Of a stretch of 64,000 nt of DNA, positions 15,501 through 21,843 are shown piece after piece. This stretch comes from Oscillospiraceae bacterium (GTDB taxonomy: Bacteria > Bacillota > Clostridia > Lachnospirales > Lachnospiraceae). The position numbers and the translations under genes were made by a program. The number at the start of each line of letters is the position of its first letter. The stretch's first letter is position 1. The notes below the pieces were generated by a model. It was not told the origin of the DNA. It did no database searches and saw nothing but the letters and a program-made list of their open reading frames with translations. The stretch is from contig JAETOO010000001.1 of assembly GCA_021771715.1 (NCBI GenBank), positions 186,001 through 250,000 on the forward strand, given 5' to 3'.

Positions 15501-18291
15501 CCCAGCCGGGTTCCAGCACGTACCCCGCCGGAGCCTGCAATTCTCTGACGTAATACGGATAGCCGCCGGGCAGCTCTGTCTGAAACCGCGCGTTTCCCTG
15601 CGCATCCGAGACAGCCGTATCCAGCAGCGCATCTGCCGCGGCCACCCTCTGCCCTGTGCAGCTGTAAATATCTGCCCCGGCAAACAGGCCAAAGCTTCCG
15701 CCCGCCACTCCTTGTGCCGTCTCCCCGTCCGTTTTCTGCACCGTCAGAGACAGCTTCTGGCGCTGATTGCGGACTGTCACCGGCTGCACGGTCAGCTCCT
15801 CCAGCTCATTTTCCGCCGCAAGCGTCACCGGAACCGGCGTCCCGTCCGTCACCATATTGTCAGGCGCACTCTTTTCCACCAGATAGTAATTGCCAGGCCA
15901 CAGCGGTCCGCTCTGAGCGTAGCCATCCTCCCCGGTCACCAGATCCGCGACTGCAAGCGCATCCTTTGAGAGCACCGCATGCCCGTGCGCATCTGCAATC
16001 GTATCTGCCGCGTACAGGTCAAATACGGCCCCCGCAAGGCCTCTCTTCTCATATACAAACGTGATTCCATGCTCCCCGTCAACCGCTCCCATGAGCAGCT
16101 CTCCTTCTTTGTAAACGCGAACCACCGTTTTCCGCGGCACATCGGTCAGCTCCAGGCGCACCTGCTGCGTCTCTCCCGGGCGCACCGGATACACCTGCTG
16201 ATCCCGGCAATACCCGGCAGGCGCCTGGAGTTCCTTCACATAATACACCTCCTGCGCTATCTGCAAACCGGTCAGCTGCGCATCGCCGTTGGCATCTGTC
16301 GCCGGAAACTGCGCTGCCAGAGCCGTGCAAGCCTCATCCGTATACAGGCCGTACACCGCTCCTGCGATTCCCTGCTGATCTGTCTGATCCTTCTTTTTCA
16401 GGGCAACGTCAAAGAAAGCGACCGGTGATGTGGCTGTAACCTGAAAGGAAACCGCGCTCTCGATCGGCGTCTCCTGCTGAGACAAAAAGGTAACATACTG
16501 CCGCTTCACACTGCTGTCCACCGGAACATACCACCAGCCCCCATATTCCTCACAGGAAGCCTGAAATACCGCACTCACGGTCAGGTGCTCCCGCGAGATG
16601 GCGCGGTAGGCCTCCTCTGTGGCCGTGAACCAAAACGGAGACAGCGCATCGCCCGCGTCCTGCTGCACGATGTCAATCCCCGACGGCAGTCCTTCTGCAA
16701 GCGTAATCTGGCTCGCGCTGACGCGCTCCGGCAGGTTCGAGCTGCAGGTATAGTCGGCCTGCGTCCTCCAGCTCCCGTCTGCCTGGCGCACCCACGCATC
16801 CTGAGACACCGGGCTGACGGCACACGTCACCTCCATGCTCTGATTGTTTGCGCTGCTTATCATCGCCGTGTCCGCGTAGGCATCTGCAATCATCTGATAC
16901 GCAAGATTATAAACCTTCTCGTTCCTCGATTTTTTCAGGTCGCTCTCTATGGAGCTCTCCCTTCCCTGACGGTAGTTGATCACATGGATCGCAATCTGTG
17001 TCAGGTAATAATCCTTCTTCCAGTCACCTGTGGAATATGCCGGATTGTATGAAGTACTCCCGCGGTATCGGCAGCCATTATAGAGACAGTACGTGATCTC
17101 TTTTGAAAAAGCGCCCGCGTCCTTCGGCTCATACGGTTCATTCTCGGGCGCTTCGCGCGTATTGTACACGCAGTATACGGCTACCTTTTTTCCTCCCGTA
17201 TCCATCCCGTGGCCCGTCGCATACTTGAAGTAGCACGGGAAATCCAGGTAGGACAGAATCGTGGAATCCTCTCTGTGGATGACCGGGCTCGCCGCCCTGA
17301 AGAGAGCAACTCCTCCTGCCTGTCGCACCATACAGTCCTGCCAGCCCTCCTCCGCCGTCATGACAGCCGCCGACTCCGGCTCTGTCTCAGACTCGGCTTC
17401 TGTGTCGGATTCCGCTTCTGTGTCGGACTCGGCCTCCGCGTCGGATTCCGCTTCCATGCCGGACTCCGCTTCTGTGTTGGATTCTGCTTCTGTGTCGGAG
17501 TCCACTTCTGTGTTGGAGTCCACTTCTGTGTTGGAGTCCGCTCCTGTGTTGGAGTCCACTTTCGTGCCAGAGTTCGCCTCTGTGTTAGATTCCACTTCTG
17601 TGTTGGATTCTGCTTCTGTGTTGGATTCTGCTTCTGCGTTGGAGTCCGATTCCATGCCAGAGCCCACTTCCACATCGGACTCTGATTCTGAGCTGGACTC
17701 CACTCCTATCCCAGGCTCTACTCCCGCGCCGGATTCTTTTTCCGTTCCGGGCTCTGCTCCTGAGCCGGACTCCACTCCTATCCCGGTCTCTGTTCCCGTG
17801 CCGGACTCCGCTCCCATACCGCTCTCTGCTTCCGAGCCAGATTCTGCATCCGGGGCAGCCTCCGCCTCCCGGTCAAACTTCGCCTCTGTACCGGGCTCCG
17901 CTTCCGGATTGGTTCCCACTTCTATATCTGCTCCTGTTTCCAGGCCCGGCTCTATTTCTGCGTCGGAGTCCATTTCTGAATTTAATTCTATACTGAATTC
18001 TGCCTCCGAACTTGGATCCGCGCTTGACACATCAGATTCACTTGCCGTGCTTTCCGCCCCCGATTGGCTCGGCCGATCTGACTGATCCGAATTACTCTCA
18101 TCTCCTGATACCTGCAATGCTATAAGCTCATTCGACACGCCTTCTGCACCAGGTTGGCCCGACTGACCGTCCTCCGCTGTCTGCGACACCTCCAGCATCA
18201 CCGCGTCCGCGTAGGCAGACCCGGCGCAGAGGAACAGCAGTATGCATACCAGCCATGCCGCAAGCTTCCGTTTCGTTCTTCCGTCTCTCAT
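12568..18291 (-). CDS. Large LPXTG-like surface adhesin with thioester domain and about ten SpaA/Cna-B repeats
   Basis: A 1907-residue secreted protein. I chose the ATG at 18289-18291 because GGGAG lies eight bases before it; a TTG six bases upstream is possible. Order: signal peptide (KLAAWLVCILLFLCAGSAYA); a Ser/Glu/Asp-rich low-complexity stalk (about 40-310); a TQXA thioester domain (Cys in VAVYCVYNTREAP, Gln in YYLTQIAIH) that can bind host surfaces covalently; about ten prealbumin-like SpaA/Cna-B domains starting with motifs such as LTVQKTDGETAQGVAGGSFG; and a sorting signal SPRTGD, hydrophobic helix and RYRGRRK tail. The motif departs from LPXTG but fits the (S/N/P)PxTG type known for a clostridial class B-like sortase. 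About 18 residues follow the basic tail, which is unusual. No sortase gene is adjacent. Confidence 0.9.
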   Translation of the reverse strand: MRDGRTKRKLAAWLVCILLFLCAGSAYADAVMLEVSQTAEDGQSGQPGAEGVSNELIALQVSGDESNSDQSDRPSQSGAESTASESDVSSADPSSEAEFSIELNSEMDSDAEIEPGLETGADIEVGTNPEAEPGTEAKFDREAEAAPDAESGSEAESGMGAESGTGTETGIGVESGSGAEPGTEKESGAGVEPGIGVESSSESESDVEVGSGMESDSNAEAESNTEAESNTEVESNTEANSGTKVDSNTGADSNTEVDSNTEVDSDTEAESNTEAESGMEAESDAEAESDTEAESDTEAESETEPESAAVMTAEEGWQDCMVRQAGGVALFRAASPVIHREDSTILSYLDFPCYFKYATGHGMDTGGKKVAVYCVYNTREAPENEPYEPKDAGAFSKEITYCLYNGCRYRGSTSYNPAYSTGDWKKDYYLTQIAIHVINYRQGRESSIESDLKKSRNEKVYNLAYQMIADAYADTAMISSANNQSMEVTCAVSPVSQDAWVRQADGSWRTQADYTCSSNLPERVSASQITLAEGLPSGIDIVQQDAGDALSPFWFTATEEAYRAISREHLTVSAVFQASCEEYGGWWYVPVDSSVKRQYVTFLSQQETPIESAVSFQVTATSPVAFFDVALKKKDQTDQQGIAGAVYGLYTDEACTALAAQFPATDANGDAQLTGLQIAQEVYYVKELQAPAGYCRDQQVYPVRPGETQQVRLELTDVPRKTVVRVYKEGELLMGAVDGEHGITFVYEKRGLAGAVFDLYAADTIADAHGHAVLSKDALAVADLVTGEDGYAQSGPLWPGNYYLVEKSAPDNMVTDGTPVPVTLAAENELEELTVQPVTVRNQRQKLSLTVQKTDGETAQGVAGGSFGLFAGADIYSCTGQRVAAADALLDTAVSDAQGNARFQTELPGGYPYYVRELQAPAGYVLEPGWEYRFEMESRPQAAELTLQTECVNQRYRGTLALQKLDGETNTDSPQGDATLEGAQYGLYAREAIVHPDGHTGVLYEKDEQVALLTTDAQGRADVTELYLGRYYLKELLAPAGYVKDEAEYEITFSAEMAGRKTDPGMETGTGAEVTSANIDPGTDTDLTADPTIIMRKAVVTEQVKKQPFQLLKVSNAGETNPKPLAGAGFSAWLISDLAQDEEGGYVTEGAAPMALGASGETELFTDENGYLCTVPLPYGRYLVRETTVPAEHRPVRDFIVTVSEHLPDQPQPWRVFLDDLFMARLKIVKKDQESGAPILIPGAEFRIWDCSAENYVEQAVSYPESKLQSSFYTNEEGYLILPQELEPGEYRIEEVTAPDGYLKCDSPTPFVVASDMAYLVDPVTGDPLLECEVYDEPIRGRIRVEKAGERPEDFAEEFQYHPEPLAEVRFDVVAEMDILSPDGQREADGTRRVLYPKGTLVTTLVTGEDGCASTEPLPLGTYRVLEKEAPSGYLADQEGRLVVLAQQGQDEPLVTETVKLENIRQRLQIRVKKVDNESKKPLGGAKLVLYAKDDIRAQSGEVLVKADTALDTCITDEAGEGSFSRDLPHGRYYVVEEEAPRGYVREHGSFEIDLRAGKVREHGSFEADLRVGKVREHGSFENDLRAGKVRENSSFENDLRAARTEAQAAEKETEELSQCAYQYDEQGNCTVVLTVVNTQTVVEVSKTDMVDGAEIPGARLTLLGEAGEVVDTWISEEEPHRIRGLEPGASYTLREETAPFGYVIAEEASFAVENTGEIQKVTMQDRHAMGRLKLKKKEKGSKKALAGAAFELRTESGEVLEELVTDRKGEAESSLLEIGSFAGGRLEKEQSYVLVETKAPKGYKKDETEYQITFPYQGAGTAVIEVTKQLENEKKPVPAAAQSPRTGDSAPVGSWLALLLLSGGVLLLGAMTGRYRGRRKLGRKYSHAKTTTCETICRLSERQDVL
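13480..13662 (-). repeat. 45-bp in-frame tandem repeat inside the adhesin gene
   Basis: Four copies encode a 15-residue unit of the form KVREHGSFExDLRAG within one SpaA-type domain, after the conserved YVREHGSFEIDL strand. The nucleotide copies are almost identical, which points to recent slippage or unequal exchange. Confidence 0.85.
17370..18060 (-). repeat. Degenerate 18-bp repeats encoding the Ser/Glu-rich stalk of the adhesin
   Basis: Short units of the form (A/T)ES(D/N)TE repeat dozens of times between the signal peptide and the thioester domain. Such stalks hold the binding domain away from the cell wall and vary in length by slippage. Confidence 0.75.
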
Positions 18292-18414
18292 AGACAATTC
18301 TCCCTTTTCCTTTCTGCATGGCGAAGAAACCCACTCTCAAACGGCGAGTCCTTCACCAGACGACTGCATACAGGGAATCAGGCGTCTGTCAGATGATCCT
18401 TGGATGATGTCACT

Positions 18415-18444
18415 ATCATAGCACAGCAAGGTTCATAATGTCAA
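18415..18444 (-). promoter_or_regulatory. Promoter of the large adhesin gene
   Basis: On the minus strand a perfect TTGACA (18439-18444) and TATGAT (18415-18420) are 18 bp apart. The start codon is about 125 bp downstream, leaving a leader with no structure that I recognise. Confidence 0.7.
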
Positions 18445-18554
18445 TATAATATATTATGTTGTATCAAATTTATTTTTGTGAATTTTCGTTCATGCAGACT
18501 GAGCCGCCGCATCGCGTTCCGCTCCTCAAACGCTTGCAGGTATCGAACGATCCG

Positions 18555-19091
18555 CTACCTGATTCTCACAATTTTTTTGTGCGCTTTCAGTTTTTTCACA
18601 GCCCAGTTGTAATGACTTGATGTGCTTGAGACGAAATACGAACCTAGCGCGTTGCCCTTGCACCACGCAAACGCCGTTCGGGAAAACAGCTCGTCATTCG
18701 AAAAAGTTTCCGCCAGGGCGAGAACCTCCCGGTGTGATTCCGCCAGCATCTGCTTTGCGTCCTCCAATGCGGTATCCTGGTGCTTTTTCCAGAACTCCAC
18801 ATTCATCTCGCCGTAGGTCCTCCAGTTGTACGGCTCCGGGAGAAACGGCCTGCACTCTCCGCTCTGATTTGCCCGGACCCAGACGAGCAGGAGCTGATGC
18901 CACTCATAGAGATGCACCAGGACATCCCTGAGATTTTTATCTCTCTTCCAGTGGGCTTCCTTCTTTTTGTCGTCAAACGCAAACGGAACGGATAATTCTT
19001 CCTCCGTGAGCGAGGAAATTACTGCGCTCAGGTTCTCATAACCCTCCTCTGCTGCCCGCATGAGATCTGTCTTTGTAGCCGGTCTTCCCAT
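18555..19091 (-). CDS. ClbS/DfsB-family four-helix bundle protein
   Basis: A 178-residue protein beginning MGRPATKTDLMRAAEEGYEN, the typical opening of ClbS/DfsB proteins. Further family motifs are the histidine-containing helix NLRDVLVHLYEWHQLLLVWV and the C-terminal GSYFVSSTSSHYNWAVKKLK. The family is related to DinB-like four-helix bundles; ClbS itself protects E. coli against colibactin by opening its cyclopropane. Most members, DfsB included, are widespread and lack a proven substrate. It stands alone between the adhesin and a WYL regulator. There is no sign of a colibactin-like biosynthesis cluster in this window. Confidence 0.9.
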   Translation of the reverse strand: MGRPATKTDLMRAAEEGYENLSAVISSLTEEELSVPFAFDDKKKEAHWKRDKNLRDVLVHLYEWHQLLLVWVRANQSGECRPFLPEPYNWRTYGEMNVEFWKKHQDTALEDAKQMLAESHREVLALAETFSNDELFSRTAFAWCKGNALGSYFVSSTSSHYNWAVKKLKAHKKIVRIR

Positions 19092-19156
19092 AATTCTTTC
19101 CTCCTGATTGATTTGTGATGATACTTATCTTATCAGGAAATTGCTGACACCTCATG

Positions 19157-20221
19157 TCAGGTTTTATACTTTTCAAACATTAATTTTGCCTGCTCCGCCA
19201 GCACCGCTCTCAAATAGACGGGCTCGATCACGTCCACCTTCGTCCCGAAGGAGAGCAGGAAGCCAACGAGCCACGCGTCCTCCGGCATGTCCGCCGAGAC
19301 GATGAAGTCCCCGTTCTCCTGCCGCTCGATCTCGGCCCCGGCAAACTCATCGTAGACCCGATACGCCATTTCTCTTGGGAAGCGAAGCTTTATCCCTGCA
19401 CTGTGCAATTCCTGCATCAAAGGGTCCCGACTCATATTCTGCGGTTCCTGCATCAAAGGGTTCCGACTCATACTCTGTGATTCCTGAACCGAAGGGTTCC
19501 GACTTACACGCTGCGGCTCCTGAATCAAGAGGTTCTGCCCCGCACTGTGCGGTTCCTGCATCAAAGAAGTCCGCCCCGCAGTTTCGTCTTTCGACTCGGA
19601 CGCCGGGCACGGGACAGCGCTCTCGCTCACGACTTCCCATTCCAGAATGCGGGTCAGCTTAAAGAGGCGCTCCTCCTGGCGTCTGGCGCAGAACGCTTTC
19701 ACATACCAGGCCCTTGACTTGTAGATCAGCTTCAGCGGCCAAATGACCCGCCCGCTGATCTCCCCGGACGTGCCTGCATACACAATCCTCACGCTTCTGT
19801 GGCTCACGACGCACGATTTCAGCAGCTCAAACTTCTCGTTGTCATCCGTCTGCCCGCCCCACCTCGAAAAATCGACCTCCAGCCAATTCCCGGAACTGAC
19901 ACGAAAGAGGGCAGAAAGCTTGCTCAGCATGTCGCTGCCATCCATGTTTTGGGCGGCATGCAGGCTCTGCACAGCGTCAAGAATGTCTCTCTTCTCCTGC
20001 TCCGACAGAACCGCTTTGTCCAGGACAAAACCTTTCATCAACTGTATGCCGCCGTTCCTGCCGGGCTCTGTATAGACCGGGATGCCGGCTCCGCTCAGGG
20101 CATCTATATCCCGGTAGATCGTCCTGACGGAAACCTCAAATTTCTCCGCCAGCTCCCAGGCTGTAGCCCGCCTCTTGTCAAGCAGGTAATACACAATCCG
20201 AAAAAGTCTGCTCTCCTGCAT
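19157..20221 (-). CDS. HTH-WYL transcriptional regulator with an expanded linker
   Basis: A 354-residue regulator beginning MQESRLFRIVYYLLDKRRAT. The N-terminal winged helix is of the DeoR/HTH_11 type (WELAEKFEVSVRTIYRDIDA), followed by a WYL domain (IWPLKLIYKSRAWYVKAFC) and the C-terminal WCX region (DAWLVGFLLSFGTKVDVIEP). WYL domains sense ligands, often nucleotides or nucleic acids. Between the WYL and WCX parts, about residues 215-275, an inserted tract of five 12-residue repeats (of the form PLMQEPQxxSRN) interrupts the fold. Regulators of this family usually have about 300 residues, so the insertion explains the extra length. The target is unknown. Confidence 0.88.
   Translation of the reverse strand: MQESRLFRIVYYLLDKRRATAWELAEKFEVSVRTIYRDIDALSGAGIPVYTEPGRNGGIQLMKGFVLDKAVLSEQEKRDILDAVQSLHAAQNMDGSDMLSKLSALFRVSSGNWLEVDFSRWGGQTDDNEKFELLKSCVVSHRSVRIVYAGTSGEISGRVIWPLKLIYKSRAWYVKAFCARRQEERLFKLTRILEWEVVSESAVPCPASESKDETAGRTSLMQEPHSAGQNLLIQEPQRVSRNPSVQESQSMSRNPLMQEPQNMSRDPLMQELHSAGIKLRFPREMAYRVYDEFAGAEIERQENGDFIVSADMPEDAWLVGFLLSFGTKVDVIEPVYLRAVLAEQAKLMFEKYKT
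19396..19580 (-). repeat. 36-bp in-frame tandem repeat inside the WYL regulator gene
   Basis: About five copies of a 36-bp unit (marked by recurring TTCCTGCATCAAAGGGT or close variants on the plus strand) encode the 12-residue linker repeats. The neighbouring copies differ by several bases. Confidence 0.85.
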
Positions 20222-20323
20222 CGACCGTCTCTCCTTTCACAGCAAAACAGCCCCGGGGAAGGTGTGGCAAACCGCTGCGCCCTCCCCGAGGCTCTCCTCA
20301 CGTCCGGCTCATCTCCCGGAAAC

Positions 20324-20575
20324 TCATCCTTTCAGCCCGCGCGACTGGCGTTCCATGTCCTCCACCACGATATCATAGATCTCGCCGAGCGATGCGCAGT
20401 ATTCCAGCACCTTCCACGGCTCGTTGGTGTGGAAGTGAATCTTGATCAGCTCCTCATCGCCGACCGCCAGCAGGCAGTCGCCCTTGAAATGCTCTGTAAA
20501 GTATGCGCCGATCTCATCCTCATCCAGGTTTTCACCCTCGATCAAAAGCTGTGTGTCATACCGAAACTCTAACAT
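20324..20575 (-). CDS. Small stand-alone C-terminal DAK-phosphatase/YloV-like domain protein
   Basis: An 83-residue protein starting MLEFRYDTQLLIEGENLDED, with GGAGGGAG as ribosome binding site. It matches the C-terminal domain of YloV/FakA-type proteins (kinase related to dihydroxyacetone kinase): the motifs GDCLLAVGDEELIKIHFHTN and EPWKVLEYCASLGEIYDIVV fit the VVVGDxDLVKVHVHTxxP..VLExxxxxGxL consensus. In FakA this domain belongs to fatty-acid kinase; here it stands alone without the kinase domain. It is divergent from the DUF3783 gene. Function as a free domain is unknown, and a truncated relic is possible, although the start site is good. Confidence 0.75.
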   Translation of the reverse strand: MLEFRYDTQLLIEGENLDEDEIGAYFTEHFKGDCLLAVGDEELIKIHFHTNEPWKVLEYCASLGEIYDIVVEDMERQSRGLKG

Positions 20576-20616
20576 TTTTTCTCCCTCCTAAGCCCTCGGT
20601 TTCCGCGAAAAACCGG

Positions 20617-20644
20617 TTGTAAATTCGCACGTTTTTATTATAAT
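20617..20644 (+). promoter_or_regulatory. Promoter of the DUF3783 gene
   Basis: TTGTAA (20617-20622) and a perfect TATAAT (20639-20644) are separated by 16 bp, about 70 bp before the ATG at 20718. Confidence 0.6.
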
Positions 20645-20717
20645 TATAGAGAAAACTACCATAGCGGCCGCCTGCAGCGCAGCGCCGCCGGATTTCAAAA
20701 AGAAAGCGAGACATTTT

Positions 20718-21233
20718 ATGAGAGAACTTGTACTCTACTATACCCCCTCCAAATCCCCGCAGACCGCAAAGCTCAAGGACGTCCTTGTGCGGATGGGCAT
20801 CCGGATCCGCAATGTCACCCCGGATCAGCTTAACCAGAAAATCGGCCATCTCGCAGGCGTCCCGGGCTACGAAGCGTCCGGCGAGCCAAATGTACCAGGC
20901 TATGAAGCGTCCGCCGAACCAAACGTCCCGGGCTGCGAAGCGTCCGGCGAGCCAAACGTCCCGGGCTACGAAGCGTCCGGCGAGCCAAACGTACCGGGCC
21001 GCCCGGACATCCCTGACCAGGAGGTGCTCGTTCTCCACCTGTTCACCGGCTCAAGGCTCGATGAGCTGCTGCGGAATCTGAAGGCTGCCGGTGTCCGCAT
21101 CGCGCTCAAGGCTGTCGTGACCGAGAGCAACTGCGACTGGACCTTCTGCGAGCTGTACGAGGAGCTCCTGAAAGAGCACGCCTCCATGCACGCGCAGCGC
21201 CCTACGGCTTCCCAGGCTCCTTCCCGAACTTGA
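20718..21233 (+). CDS. DUF3783-domain protein with internal repeats
   Basis: A 171-residue protein beginning MRELVLYYTPSKSPQTAKLK. Both halves of DUF3783 are recognisable: an N-terminal strand-helix part (VLVRMGIRIRNVTPDQLNQK) and a C-terminal part (LHLFTGSRLDELLRNLKAAG, then IALKAVVTESNCDWTFCELY). Between them sit four copies of an 11-residue unit (VPGYEASGEPN), which enlarge a loop of the normal ~120-residue domain. The final bases overlap the convergent phosphoesterase gene by 32 bp. Function of the family is unknown; it is common in gut clostridia. Confidence 0.85.
   Translation: MRELVLYYTPSKSPQTAKLKDVLVRMGIRIRNVTPDQLNQKIGHLAGVPGYEASGEPNVPGYEASAEPNVPGCEASGEPNVPGYEASGEPNVPGRPDIPDQEVLVLHLFTGSRLDELLRNLKAAGVRIALKAVVTESNCDWTFCELYEELLKEHASMHAQRPTASQAPSRT
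20859..20990 (+). repeat. 33-bp in-frame tandem repeat inside the DUF3783 gene
   Basis: Four exact-length units start at 20859, 20892, 20925 and 20958; each begins GT(C/A)CC(G/A)GGCT and differs at only a few bases. A partial fifth unit begins at 20991. Confidence 0.92.
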
Positions 21234-21843
21234 GGCTACTTGGCATCTCATCCTCGTAGTCAAACACGAACCGCTCATACCCGTTGATGATCTGCGTTTC
21301 CCCGTACTTGTCGAAGCGCTTCACTGACCGCCCGTAGGTCAGGTGCACATGGCCGTGCAGAAAATACCGCGGGTGGTACTTGTCCAGCAGTTCCACGAAC
21401 GCCCGGAAGCCCTGGTGCGGCAGATCTCTCCCGTCGCCCAGCTCATACGCCGGCGCGTGCGTGACCAGAATGTCAAACCCGCGCTTCCACAGCAGCTTGA
21501 ACCGCAGCTTGCGGACCCTCCGGTGCATCTCCTGCTCCGTGTACTGGTGGCTGCCCGGGCGGTACCGCATGGAGCCGCCCAGCCCCAGAATCCGGATCCC
21601 CTCGTGCACATAAATCTGATCCTCGATGCAGATGCAGCCCTCCGGCGGCACCCGCTCATATTTGTCGTCGTGATTCCCGTGCACGTACAGCACCGGCGCT
21701 GACGTGAACGTCGCAAGAAAAGACAGGTAATGCGGATGCAGGTCGCCGCAGGAAATGATCAGATCAATCCCTTCCAGCTTTTCCTTCTCAAAGTGATCCC
21801 AGAGCCAGGACGATTCCTCATCCGCAATCACCATAATTCTCAT
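21202..21843 (-). CDS. Calcineurin-like metallophosphoesterase
   Basis: A 213-residue protein with the metallophosphoesterase motifs in order: a first block MRIMVIADEESSWLWDHFEK, in which the usual DxH is replaced by DEE; GDLHPHYL; GNHDDKY; a His in LVTHAPAYELG; and the C-terminal FLHGHVHLTYG. Two metals are expected in the active site, but the altered first motif may change binding. Family substrates range from nucleotides to phosphodiesters; none can be assigned. The gene starts four bases inside the end of the ParB/BMP-like gene (21840-21843 overlap), so the two are coupled, and its 3' end overlaps the convergent DUF3783 gene. Confidence 0.85.
   Translation of the reverse strand: MRIMVIADEESSWLWDHFEKEKLEGIDLIISCGDLHPHYLSFLATFTSAPVLYVHGNHDDKYERVPPEGCICIEDQIYVHEGIRILGLGGSMRYRPGSHQYTEQEMHRRVRKLRFKLLWKRGFDILVTHAPAYELGDGRDLPHQGFRAFVELLDKYHPRYFLHGHVHLTYGRSVKRFDKYGETQIINGYERFVFDYEDEMPSSLKFGKEPGKP

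Noticed and set aside
17209-18085. Long Ser/Glu-type or Cys/Gly-type frames on the plus strand
   Set aside because: They are shadows of the repeat-encoded stalk of the adhesin; repeats of a multiple of three keep all frames open.
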